This document shows positions 36,555 through 48,597 of a stretch of 64,000 bases of DNA, one piece after another. The translations under genes were made by a program, and so were the position numbers. This DNA comes from Stromatinia cepivora. Taxonomy: Eukaryota; Ascomycota; Leotiomycetes; Helotiales; Sclerotiniaceae. The DNA lies in assembly GCA_014898415.1 (NCBI GenBank), contig RCTD01000032.1, positions 434,001-498,000 on the forward strand. Direction: 5' to 3'. Under the pieces are notes generated by a model. The model had not been told where the DNA came from. It ran no database searches and saw only the letters and a program-made list of their open reading frames with translations. Positions within the stretch are counted from its first letter, which is position 1. Every line of letters starts with the position of its first letter.

Positions 36555-39500
36555 AACGTGTGGAGCGGAATGATCAAATGAATTGTTTGCGGGTTCAGCA
36601 TGCTGTGGAAGATTGCTATGAGATGATGTGTACCAGAGATTGTGAGACTGTGAGATGTGAATTAGCTATAAATTTCATGTAAACAAAGCGGGTAGGATCG
36701 TGTACGCACGTCTGTCGGGGCAAGGTTTGGAAGTGAAAACATTTTTGTGTATAATTCCGTGCTTGGAAATGATTCCCCGCGATGATGAGTATTTCTTGTA
36801 GGTAATTTGTACTTTGAAGATAGAATGGTGGTGGTTCATTGAATTTTGGTATCAAACATTATCGAGAGCCTTCTTTCCTTTGAACCCAGGCCGAGCTATG
36901 CACACTAGTTTAGTCAGCCTTGCGGGACAGTTGCGGGAGGCATCAGCCTCGTCTGGATGAAGTCACTAAAATCCATAATTGGGTCAATCAAAGTCAATGC
37001 TCTTCTCTAATAATAATCCACCAAAAAGGAAGAGATATGGTTGTGCTTTCATTTCCTGATGCATCTGTAAAAGCCATGTGGACTTCATAAATTGTTAAAT
37101 GTCCTCCAGTGGCCCTTCGAAGATTCATGTTCACTATTTCGGATTGTTCTACATGCCATTCCAATTCCACGAGCACACAGCAAATCTTATTCATCTTCTC
37201 GAAGCTTCCTGATCAAGTACACAAGTGCACAAGTGCACCAAGTCGCCATGCTACAGCATATTATCCCAGGTCACCCTGAAAGGTAACTAAATTACCATTG
37301 TGGTGCTGTTTTGTTTTACAACCCCTTGTTCTCATGAAGTAATGAAGAAATTCACCATGTTCATATTCTAGACTCATCTTGAGTCCCCGGTCTCTCCCGA
37401 CATTTGAGAGAAAACACCAGCATCGCCAGCATATCAAATGTCATCCTATTAACCACCATCCCTTTAATGATGTGATGGAAGGAAAAGTTTTCTCCTATAA
37501 ATGAATTTTGTTATTTTTCTGCCAACCAAGTTGTACCAACAATGCATCGGATCCGGGTAATTCTCTCCGTGGCCTCCTCTCCTGTCTTCTTTCATCAAAA
37601 TTATACATGCCACAAGCACTCGCATGAAGAAAAACGTCAGATTTGCTTGTCTACGACTCTGCATGATTCCTTCACAGCTGTATGAACAAGGGACTCGGAG
37701 ACATAACCCCTCTCTCAATCAATCTCAATGGTAATCTACCTATCTGAAGCTCACTATTGGTCGGGTCTCTAAATGTTCATGTTCCTGTGTGTAATATTTT
37801 TTGGCATCGCGGGGACCCTTGGCGCCGCCACCAATGGGAATGAAATCAAAGATCGATATACTATTTGCTTCCAAGTCGTTTTCAATATTGATCCCAAATC
37901 TCACGTTGAATGTTATCCATCCATGGATCTCTAGGATATTCCCGGTAGAATTGTTTTCTTAGAACATCTCCGAATGATACTTTGAACCAATGATATGTCT
38001 AACATACTAATAAGGTTACCCAAAAAGGACTTTCAAATATCACACTTGAAGCGACATCGGCAGAAATCTTAAGGAGAGGTTGTTCTCGGTGAGATATCTT
38101 ATTGGTCCATTGCGAAACTGGTCAGTTCTTACCATGCAGTGATCCTTGACCTTGTAAACTCATGCAGTGTGGGGGAAATAAACGTATCGGTTGTTTTTTT
38201 AATCCATAGAAGTGGGAGAAATGGTCAGCATGGGGTCAATAGCTCCATTTTTTATATGGTGATAGCATGTACTCTGTGATTTTATATACTTTTTGAAAAG
38301 ATACATGAGTAGGATACCTCAAATAATGAATCTAATGTAGGTGAAGTGCAGGAAGAATGAATAATAGAATTAGGAAGTCTAGTCTAGTCTAGGTGACCAT
38401 GAATACTACTAGGTAGCTAGGTATTGGAAAGACTTGATAGTGTACTTATCTACCTACTGTATTGTTTCCAGAACCAATCTTAATTTTTTATATGGTGGGT
38501 GATAAGATAGTATATACTCTGTGAACTATTGAATTGGAAAATCTCTTTTTATATACTTTTTGAAAAGATATATAAATAAGATATCTCAAATAATGAATCT
38601 AATATAAATGAAATGCAGAAAAAATAAATAATAGAATTAAGCAATCTGATCTAGATAATAATAAATACTACTAGGTATCTAGGTATTGGAAAGACTTGAT
38701 AATATACCTACCTACCTACTGTATTGTAGACTAATAAAACTTTCCCGAGTGGCACATACCTTTCCATACCTACCTAGTCCAATACCTAGGTTCTTCTAAT
38801 ATATACCGAGAAGTATTAAGTGAATCAATCCATGATGAGGCGAAGAAAATAAAATTGAAGCAGCCGCGTAGTATTGGATAAATATTGAACGAGTTTGGAC
38901 GGCCGACTCCGATTCGCGCTGCATATTCATTCTCCACCTCTCTCTTGCTCTCGGAGCATCTTCTTACAATAAAAGCCTTTCTCCCCCTTGAACTCTACTT
39001 GATTCAACCTACCTGCTCTTGTCAGAAAAAATAACCCCATATTGTATCTTCTTCGTGCAGTTGTCATTGTGGCAGAAAAAACCTATCCAAATCTTTTGAA
39101 GCAATAATCTTTGGAGCAATAATCTCATGTATGTGGAATTTCTCTTTCATACCATTACCCCTCCTCTTATCTGGAACCATTGCCCACTAGTTCTATTATG
39201 ATGGATTGTCAATGCAAACTCCAAAATAACTGGAAGTGGCGATTGAATTCGATTGATTCGATCCAAAATCTTCAAACCTTCATGCGAAAAAATTGTATTC
39301 TTACTAAGAAGATACAATTATATGTTACTCGAGGACCAGATTAACCAAAAATTTTACTGCAAGAAAGAGGTCACATATGATACCTATCTTCTGCGCTAAG
39401 TCAATCAAGTGTTGGACTTGACACGGAATTTTACTCCGCATCAACGTCAACAAGCCTTCACTTAAAAAGCCACACGCAGTTCTTTGTTCTTGCAACTACC

Positions 39501-39672
39501 AACTTTCCATACTTTTGAGCTAATTTCCTCATTCGAGATTCTAGAAAAAGTTGCTTTGCACGAATTCAAAATCCTTTTTACACTTCATACCTCAATCAAT
39601 AAAGAAAGAAAGAGCTGCGCTCTCAAAATCATAACAAAATCGATCCTATAATCGCCGGCTGCCTTGCCTACG
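36555..39672. other. 3.1-kb upstream region of APC15 and GLT1
   Basis: Noncoding between divergent starts. It contains the tandem duplication at 38.2-38.7 kb and, from 38950 on, a pyrimidine-rich stretch that probably includes the GLT1 promoter and leader. No gene is supported. Confidence 0.55.
38246..38727. repeat. Tandem ~220-bp duplication with RIP-like transitions
   Basis: Copy 1 (38246-38465) and copy 2 (38483-38727) align from TTTTTTATATGGT to CTACTGTATTGT. Most differences are transitions, and copy 2 mostly carries A or T where copy 1 has G or C: GATACATGAGTAGG becomes GATATATAAATAAG and GCAGGAAGAATGAAT becomes GCAGAAAAAATAAAT. This is what repeat-induced point mutation leaves. A few indels and one reverse change are present. 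Confidence 0.85.
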
Positions 39673-42600
39673 ATGGGCATGGGAAGGGCGGAAGATTTTA
39701 ACGACAGACAAATTGAGATTGATGCCAAGAACGAGCCTTACAATCAATATCAATATGAGGCTGAGGGAAATGATTCATGGGCAGGAGCACTCCCGGTAAA
39801 GCAGTAAGTGCCACCGTTTGTTAGAATCTGCTATCGAACCTGACTGATCATGAAATAGGGGTTTATATGATCCTAGCTTGGAGAAGGATGCTTGTGGTGT
39901 TGGTTTTGCTTGGTGAGAATTATGAATCCGCACACTCGGGACGCGTCTAATCTCAATATTAGTAACATCAAAGGCAAACCCAGCCACAAAATCGTTAGCG
40001 ATGGTAGGCCCCTTATACTACATTGTCAGTACATATTAGCTAACCTTCTTACTCTCAGCACGAAACTTGCTTTGTAACATGACCCATCGGGGTGCTGTGG
40101 GTTCCGATGCGAGAGATGGAGATGGAGCTGGTGTTATGACATCCATTCCTCATAAATTCTTTATCAAAAACTTCGAGCGCGAGACGGATATCAAGCTTCC
40201 ACCGTTGGGTCAATATGCTGTAGGAAATCTCTTCTTCAAGCCAGATGAGCAAACTCTACAAGAATCAAAGAAACAATTGGAAGAGATTTCAGAGTCGCTG
40301 GGATTAAGAGTACTGGGGTGGCGAGAGCCTCCTAAAGATTCTACTCTACTTGGTCCTGCCGCTGCATCTCGTGAGCCTATCATATTGCAGCCCTTCGTAG
40401 TGCTAGCATCTGCATATGGCTCAGGAAATTCGCCAGAAACTACCGATCCTGAGCTATTTGATGAGAAACATTTCGAGAGACAACTTTTTGTGCTCCGAAA
40501 GCGTGCAACCCATACCATTGGTTTACACAATTGGTTCTACTTGTGCTCACTATCTAACAAAAACATTGTTTATAAAGGACAACTCGCCCCTGTACAGGTT
40601 TATCAGTATTTCTATGATCTGGTGAACGCCGATTACGAAGCCCATTTTGCTCTTGTGCATTCACGTTTTTCTACAAATACTTTTCCTTCATGGGATCGTG
40701 CTCAACCATTACGGTGGGCAGCTCACAATGGTATGGTACTTGTAAACTGCCCAATCTAGCCCTGATACTGACTGTAAACCCAGGTGAAATCAACACCCTT
40801 CGAGGAAATAAGAACTGGATGCGTGCCCGAGAAGGTGTGATGCAATCAGATGTTTTCGGCGAAGATCTTGAATCATTGTACCCGATTGTCGAAGATGGTG
40901 GCTCTGACTCTGCTGCATTTGATAATGTTCTCGAGTTACTCACTATCAACGGAGTCCTTTCTCTACCTGAAGCTGTTATGCTAATGGTGCCTGAAGCGTG
41001 GCAGGACAATGCCGCCATGGACCCAGCCAAGGCTGCTTTCTATGAGTGGGCCGCTTGTCAAATGGAACCTTGGGATGGACCTGCATTGTTTACCTTCGCC
41101 GACGGTAGGTACTGCGGTGCAAATCTTGACAGAAACGGTCTTCGACCATGTAGATACTATGTCATGGATGATGACAGGATCATTTGCGCTTCTGAGGTCG
41201 GTACTATTCAAGTGGATCCAGAACGTGTTATCCTCAAGGGCCGTCTGCAGCCAGGAAAGATGCTTCTCGTCGATACCGTCGCAGGGCGCATCATCGATGA
41301 TGCAGAATTGAAGAACACTGTCGCCAAGCGACACGATTTCCGATCTTGGCTTCATAAGGAGCTTGTCAGCTTGCCCAAGGTTCATGAAAAATTGATAGCC
41401 CAAGGTGCCGTTGACTTAGAGCCAAAGCCATCTGATAGTACTATCCAGGAGGACGCTCTTCTGAAGGCTTTTGGCTATACCTTTGAGCAGGTTTCTTTGC
41501 TCCTTGCACCAATGGCTTCTGACGAAAAGGAAGCACTTGGCTCCATGGGTAACGATGCACCTCTTGCATGTCTTGCCAACGCTCCCCGTCTGTTGTACGA
41601 GTATTTCCGTCAGCTTTTCGCTCAAGTTACCAACCCTCCAATTGATCCTATTAGAGAAGCTATTGTCATGTCCCTCGACTGTTATGTTGGTCCTCAAGGA
41701 AACTTGTTAGGAATGGAGTCATCACAGTGCGGTAGATTGTTATTGCCCACACCTATTCTCTCTATTCCCGAGTTTAACGCTCTCAAAAACATCAACAAGT
41801 TCTATCCAAAATGGACATCCAAGGTCATTGACTTGACATTCCCAAGATCCGAAGGTGTTGAAGGATATATTAAACATTTGGATTGCATCTGCGAGCAAGC
41901 CACCGCTGCCATCGAGAACAACGATTCAATAATCATTCTTTCCGATCGTGCGACATGCGCCGACCGAGTCTCAGTGTCAACTCTCCTCGCTTCCGGAATG
42001 GTCCACCATCATCTCGTTAACAACAAGTGGCGATCACATGCTGCTTTGGTAGTCGAAACTGCTGAAGCTCGCGAGGTTCACCACATGTGCGTGCTTGTTG
42101 GATATGGTGTAGACGCCGTCAATCCATATCTTGCAATGGAATGTATCATCAAGCTTAACCGTGAAGGTCTAATCAGAAAGAAGCTTAGTGACGACCAACT
42201 CATTCGCAACTACAAGTATTCTGCCGATGGTGGTATTCTCAAGGTCATGAGTAAAATGGGTATCTCTACACTTGCCAGTTACAAGGGTGCACAAATTTTT
42301 GAAGCTCTTGGCGTTGACGATACTGTTGTGGACCGATGTTTCAAGGGTACTGCAACAAGAATCAAGGGTATAACTTTTGAACAAATTGCCGAAGATGCTT
42401 TCAGATTCCATGAGAAGGGTTTCCCATCACGATACACTGTTACCATTCCAGGTCTCGTTGAATCTGGTGAGTATCATTGGCGTGATGGTGGTGAGCCTCA
42501 CATTAACGATCCTACATCTATCGCCAACATTCAAGATGCCGTTAGAACGAAGAACGATAAGTCGTACGAGGCATACTCTCTTTCCGAGTATGAGCAGATT

Positions 42601-45600
42601 AAATCATGCACATTAAGAGGTCTCCTTGATTTCAATTTCGAGGAAAGCAATCCAGTTCCAATTGACCAAGTCGAGCCATGGACGGAGATTGTTAGAAGAT
42701 TCTGTACTGGTGCCATGTCATATGGTTCTATTTCCATGGAGTCACATTCCACTCTTGCTGTTGCAATGAATCGTCTCGGTGGTAAATCTAACACGGGTGA
42801 AGGTGGTGAAGACCCAGAACGCTCCGAGGTTATGCCAAACGGTGATACTATGAGATCAGCTATCAAACAAGTCGCATCTGGAAGATTCGGTGTTACTTCT
42901 AACTACCTCGCTGATTCAGATGAGCTTCAAATCAAGATGGCTCAAGGTGCTAAACCGGGAGAAGGTGGTGAGCTTCCTGGCCACAAAGTGTCACAGTCCA
43001 TTGCCAGAACCCGCCATTCTACTCCTGGTGTTGGTCTTATATCCCCACCTCCTCATCATGACATTTACTCCATTGAAGATTTGAAACAACTGATCTATGA
43101 TCTCAAGTGTGCCAATCCTCGTTCTAGAGTATCTGTTAAGCTTGTATCCGAAACTGGTGTGGGCATCGTTGCTTCTGGTGTTGCCAAGGCAAAGGCCGAT
43201 CACATCTTGATTTCTGGACATGACGGTGGAACTGGCGCTTCTCGATGGACTGGTATCAAATATGCCGGTTTGCCATGGGAACTTGGTCTCGCTGAGACCC
43301 ATCAAACTTTGGTTTTGAACGATCTTCGTGGTCGTGTCGTCGTTCAAACTGATGGTCAACTTCGAACTGGTCGTGATGTTGCCATTGCATGTTTACTTGG
43401 CGCGGAAGAATGGGGTTTTGCTACTACCCCTCTGATTGCCATGGGTTGTATCATGATGAGAAAATGTGAGTGATGAATTATGCTCTTGTTTCGATATGGT
43501 TGCTAACACTTTTAGGTCACTTGAACACCTGCCCAGTTGGTTTAGCCACTCAGGATCCTGAGCTACGAAAGAAGTTCCAGGGTACCCCAGAACATGTTAT
43601 CAACTTGTAAGCATAATATTCTCTTGCATACTGCACTCCCCTACTGCAAACCCTATTTTCATATTTCACTTCTGTATCCTTCTCCTTCCTAATGTAGCCT
43701 TGATTCTTTATTTTACACTAGAGCTTTTCCATCTAGGCAATTACTGACTTCCCCATAGTTTCTACTACATTGCCAATGAGCTCAGAGCCATCATGGCAAA
43801 GCTTGGTTTCAGAACAATCAACGAAATGGTTGGACACGCCGAATATCTTAGAGTACGGGATGATCTTCGAACAAATAAGACAAGCAATATCGATCTCTCT
43901 CTTATTCTGACTCCTGCGCATAAGCTCAGACCTGGAGTTGCTACCTTCAATGTTCGCAAACAGGATCACCGACTTTACGTCCGCCTTGACAACAAGTTGA
44001 TCTCCGAGGCAGAATTGACTCTTGATAAGGGCCTGCCATCACGAATTGAGTGTGACATTGTCAACACTGATCGTGCTATGGGTACTTCTTTGTCATATCA
44101 AATTTCGAAGAGATATGGTGAGGATGGACTGCCTATGGACACCGTCCACGTCAATATTAAGGGATCAGCTGGTCAATCCTTCGGTGCATTCCTTGCTCCC
44201 GGTGTTACCTTGGAGCTTGAAGGTGACGCAAACGACTACGTAGGAAAGGGTCTTTCAGGTGGTCGTTTGATTGTCTACCCTCCCCGTTCCGCCGTCTTCA
44301 AGGCCGAAGAGAACGTTATTGTTGGTAACGTCTGTCTTTATGGTGCGACTAGCGGAACAGTCTTCTTCCGTGGTGTTGCCGCCGAGAGATTTGCCGTCCG
44401 AAACTCTGGAGCCACTGCAGTAGTTGAAGGTGTTGGTGACCATGGTTGTGAGTATATGACTGGTGGTCGTGTTCTCATCTTGGGCTCAACTGGACGTAAC
44501 TTCGCTGCCGGTATGTCTGGTGGTATCGCCTACATTCTCGATATCCAGCAAGATTTCATGTCCAAGTTGAACACAGAGATGGTTGAGGCTTCAGGTATTG
44601 ATGACCCAGCTGAGATTGCATTCGTTCGAAGCTTGATCGAAGATCACCACCACTACACTGGTTCAGAGCTTGCTGCCCGCATTCTTCTTGACTTCAACAG
44701 GGCACTGCGTCGATTCGTCAAGGTTTTACCTGTTGATTACAAGCGTGTCCTTCAAGAAGAAGCTGCCAAGGCTGCTGAAGCCAAGAAGGCAAGGTTTGCT
44801 TTGCCATTCCTCCCAGGAACTCCATCCCGTGAACTTCATGAGAAGAACCAAAAAGAGAACAAGAAGCCATCTGATCTCCAGGATATCGAAGAGACTATTG
44901 GAGATGCTGCCGTTGAAAAGAAGCGATCTTTGGTTTTGGACAAAACTAAGGGTTTCATGAAGTACCAACGTCGATCCGAGAAATATCGCTCAGCCAAGAC
45001 TAGAACTCGCGATTGGGCTGAACTTTCCAAGCGTCTCGATGAAGATGAGCTCAAATATCAAGCTGCTCGTTGCATGGACTGTGGTGTTCCGTTCTGTCAA
45101 TCTGACTCTGGTTGCCCAATTTCCAACATTATCCCTAAATGGAATGAGTTGGTCTTTATGTGCCTTGATCCAAACACCAGGGTCCGCACTACGGACGGTG
45201 TCCAAGCCATCAGGGACATCAAAGTTGGTACCAAGCTGTTCGATGACAATGATATGCCTACTATCTGCACGGCAGTGGGTGAAATCAAGAAGAGTAAGAC
45301 AATGAAGACCATCACTTATAAGGAATGGAATTCCAGGCAGGACACTTCTTTCGAATGCACATCCGATCACATCATGGCGATGGTGGCTTACGGAATTGCC
45401 CCTGCCATGAGAGTCCTTAAAGGGAAACACATGGTTACATGGTTCTCACGATGCGATCGAACCGAGTATAAGGAAGATCTTACTTGTCTTCAGTGGGATG
45501 ATCTGGTTCACCGCATACATGCTGAGGTAGGCCGGAATCTGGATCGTCGCCCTACCGATTCTGAAGTTCATTCACATATCGACATGGTCGTTGATCGTTC

Positions 45601-48597
45601 GGTTTCGGATTCTGGATCGGCAGATTTCTATTCTCGTGCTCTTGAGTTGTTTAAGACTCTTATTTCGGCTTCTGAACTAGAGGGTAAGTTATAAGTTATA
45701 TTCCAATCCACTTTTTTACTCAGAATATACTAACATGTCTTAGCTACCACCGATGATAGTCTTGTCGACCTTGTCCGTGACATGCTGCATGAGGAGATGG
45801 ATGGATATCTTGACCGACTCCTCCCAGAGCAAGAGGAGATACCCGACATTGATGAGCCTGACCTTGTCATCGATCTTGATGACCCCCGACCTCGTAAATT
45901 TCGTTTGCTGGAAAGATTGCCTTCATCGGTTCACTCGTCTGACCCAACCTACCAGACAACCGTTGGGATTGTGTCTTCGCCGCCTCATCAGTCATCCCAG
46001 GGTCAAAATGAGCCGTCTTCACAACCTCAAGAGGCTCAAGAATCGCAGGGCTCCTCAGACGCTGATACAGCCCAGCTTGTACGAGAGCAGGATCACCTAG
46101 ACAAGTTTGCTGCTGTTCGAGACAAGTTGAAAGTAAAATGTACACAAGCCAACGGGCCATGCAAAGGCTTCAAGTCGGTTTCTGCACTGTTTGCGAATGA
46201 AGAACAAGCTCAGCTTGCTCTTGATCTTCTTTCCGGTGATCACTACCGTGTGGTCGATCCTCATGCTGTTCACAATGGCGAATATTTTGCTATGACTTTG
46301 GCAGAGTATGAGGCCTCTTGTCAGAATCATAAGAATGCTGGTCACAGGCACTTGAAATTGTTTAGAACACCTCTGAAATTTGTTCCTTCTCAAACACCTT
46401 CAGCAGATGTCCCTATCGATCCTTACTTCTTAGGATTTTGGCTCGGTGGTGGGATCAAGAACCAACCTGCGGTCACAAGTGCAGATCTAGAAGTCAAGGC
46501 ATACCTTCAGGCATACGTCGACCGCCTGAATGCCCCGTCCATTCGACCTGATACTGCTGCTCCTCTTGAGCTTTCAGAACAGGTGGTTTCTCGGGCTGGA
46601 GATGCTTATGAAATTCGCGGCCAGACAGGTACCTTAACTATGGACGCCTACAGTTGGGGGATCGTGTCCACGAGGAAGGAAGATTTTTACCACACCTGGA
46701 ATCCTGTTCGCCAGGGGTTGCGTGGATTGGGCTTTTCAGGCGATGACAAACGTGCCAGTATCCCCGATTGCTACATGAATGCGGATGAAGATACTCGCCT
46801 GGCTGTTCTTGCAGGACTTATCGAATCGGATGGCAACATATTCGGTCCCTACTACCGATTTATGCAGGGCATAGAAGAGCACCACAAGATTGTAGAAGAC
46901 GCTCACAAGCTGGCCCTTTCGTGTGGAATCCAATGCACCACTATTCGCGAGTACCAGAGATACGGGCAGCCAACTCGCCAATTCGACATGCTCAAAGGCA
47001 ATGAGAAATTCCAACACCATCTCCTGATCCCTAGGAAGAAGATCACGAATTCTGCAAACCTCCGGAATTCCCGCAGACGCTGTCAAGGAGATGCTCACAC
47101 TTTCAGCGTCTCGGAACCTCATGAAGGAGAATTCCGCGCCATCGAAGTCGCCGGCGGCCTCTACCAGCTCGAAAACCGCACAATTGTCCACAATTGCAAT
47201 TGGAAGGAGGCCTTGAATTCGCTGCTAAGAACCAATAACTTCCCAGAATTTACTGGTCGTGTCTGCCCCGCCCCCTGCGAAGGTGCATGTGTCCTTGGTA
47301 TCAACGAGGATCCTGTTGGAATCAAGTCCATCGAATGTGCCATCATTGACCGTGGTTTCGACATGGGCTGGATGGTTCCACAGGAGCCAAAAGTCCGCAC
47401 TGGCAAGACTGTTGCCATTATCGGCTCTGGACCAGCTGGTCTTGCTTGCGCCGATCAACTTAACAAAGCTGGTCACAAAGTCACTGTCTACGAACGAGCT
47501 GACCGAGCTGGAGGTTTGCTAATGTACGGTATTCCAAACATGAAGCTTGACAAGAAGATCGTCAAGCGTCGTACGGATTTCATGGCTGCTGAGGGAATCA
47601 CATTCAAGACTAACGTTGCAGTTGGTCAAGATGTCCAGCTTATGGATCTCAAGGCTGAAAATGATGCAGTGGTGATTGCTACTGGAGCCACTGTCGCTCG
47701 TGATCTACCAATTAAGAACCGAAGCCTCGAAGGCATTCACTTCGCCATGCAATTTTTGCACCGCAACACCAAGTCTCTGCTTGACTCGGAACTTGCTGAT
47801 AACGAATACATCTCCGCCAAGGATAAGCATGTCGTTGTTATTGGTGGTGGTGACACTGGAAATGACTGCATTGGTACCTCCGTTCGACACGGTGCCAAGT
47901 CAGTCACAAACTTTGAGCTTTTACCTCAGCCACCAAATGAGCGCGCCCGTGACAACCCATGGCCCCAATGGCCACGAGTCTACCGTGTGGACTATGGACA
48001 CACTGAGGTTAAGCAACACATGGGCAAAGATCCTCGTGAATACTGTGTCATGTCTGAAGAATTCGTTGACGATGGAACCGGAAAGGTCAAGGGTATCAAC
48101 ACTATCCGTGTCGAATGGACCAGATCTTCCACTGGTGGCTGGGACATGAAGAAAATCGAAGGATCCCAGCAATTCTTCCCAGCTGATCTTGTGCTCTTGT
48201 CTATGGGCTTCCTTGGTCCCGAGGATCGTGTTCTTGGTGATGACATTGAGAAGGATGGACGCAAGAATGTCAAGACGGCTCCTGGAAAATACTCTACCAA
48301 TGTCGAGGGTATATTTGCTGCCGGAGATTGTCGCCGTGGACAATCTCTCATCGTTTGGTAAGTCATAAACTGCAGTTTTATTTTGATACATTTTCTAACA
48401 AATTCAGGGGTATCAACGAAGGCAGACAATGTGCTAGAGAGTGCGATCGCTTTTTGGAAGGATCTTCCTCTTTGCCTGTCACTGGTGGTATTGTTAAGAG
48501 TACCGCATCCGAAATCTTAGGCCGAGGTCCTAAACGTGAGATCTTAGGACGTGCTGATCGCGCTCCTATCCAAGTCATCGCAGCAGCTGCGACATAA
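39673..48597 (+). CDS. GLT1: NADH-dependent glutamate synthase (GOGAT), intein-containing precursor
   Basis: 2799-aa precursor from nine exons (introns 39804-39858, 39913-39962, 40004-40058, 40731-40783, 43466-43515, 43607-43758, 45684-45743, 48358-48407; all phases agree). Removing the 658-aa intein leaves 2141 aa, close to yeast Glt1. The enzyme makes two glutamates from glutamine and 2-oxoglutarate with NADH. A ~55-residue propeptide precedes Cys56 ([10 protein letters not shown]), the Ntn nucleophile of the glutaminase domain ([32 protein letters not shown]). The FMN domain has [14 protein letters not shown], and the 3Fe-4S ligands are Cys 1188/1194/1199 (C-x5-C-x4-C). A GXGXG repeat domain follows, then the GltD-like part with [24 protein letters not shown], the FAD motif [10 protein letters not shown] and the NAD motif [11 protein letters not shown]. 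The intein lies inside this last part. Confidence 0.97.
45161..47194 (+). mobile_element. Intein in GLT1 with LAGLIDADG homing endonuclease domain
   Basis: 658 residues (precursor 1692-2349) inserted between NELVFM and CNWKEAL of the GltD-like domain. Splicing residues look intact: Cys1 ([17 protein letters not shown]), a block-B T-x-x-H (ECTSDHIMA), penultimate His and terminal Asn (LENRTIVHN) and Cys at +1. The endonuclease region has motif 1 FLGFWLGGG (46427-46453) and motif 2 LAGLIESDG (46808-46834). The usual acidic residue of motif 1 (consensus LGDG) is Gly, GGT at 46448-46450, one base from GAT. A low-complexity Pro/Gln/Ser/Asp linker (~residues 180-290) precedes a segment [20 protein letters not shown] that still resembles Hint-domain sequence. 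Fungal GLT1 inteins are known at this gene; whether this exact site is shared needs alignment. Confidence 0.9.
45684..45743 (+). other. Spliceosomal intron inside the intein coding sequence
   Basis: 60 nt, donor GTAAGT, branch site TACTAAC (about 45728-45734), acceptor TTAG. It contains an in-frame stop (GTAAGTTATAA), so it must be removed to express intein and enzyme. Joining gives [14 protein letters not shown] at intein residue ~175. Confidence 0.9.
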
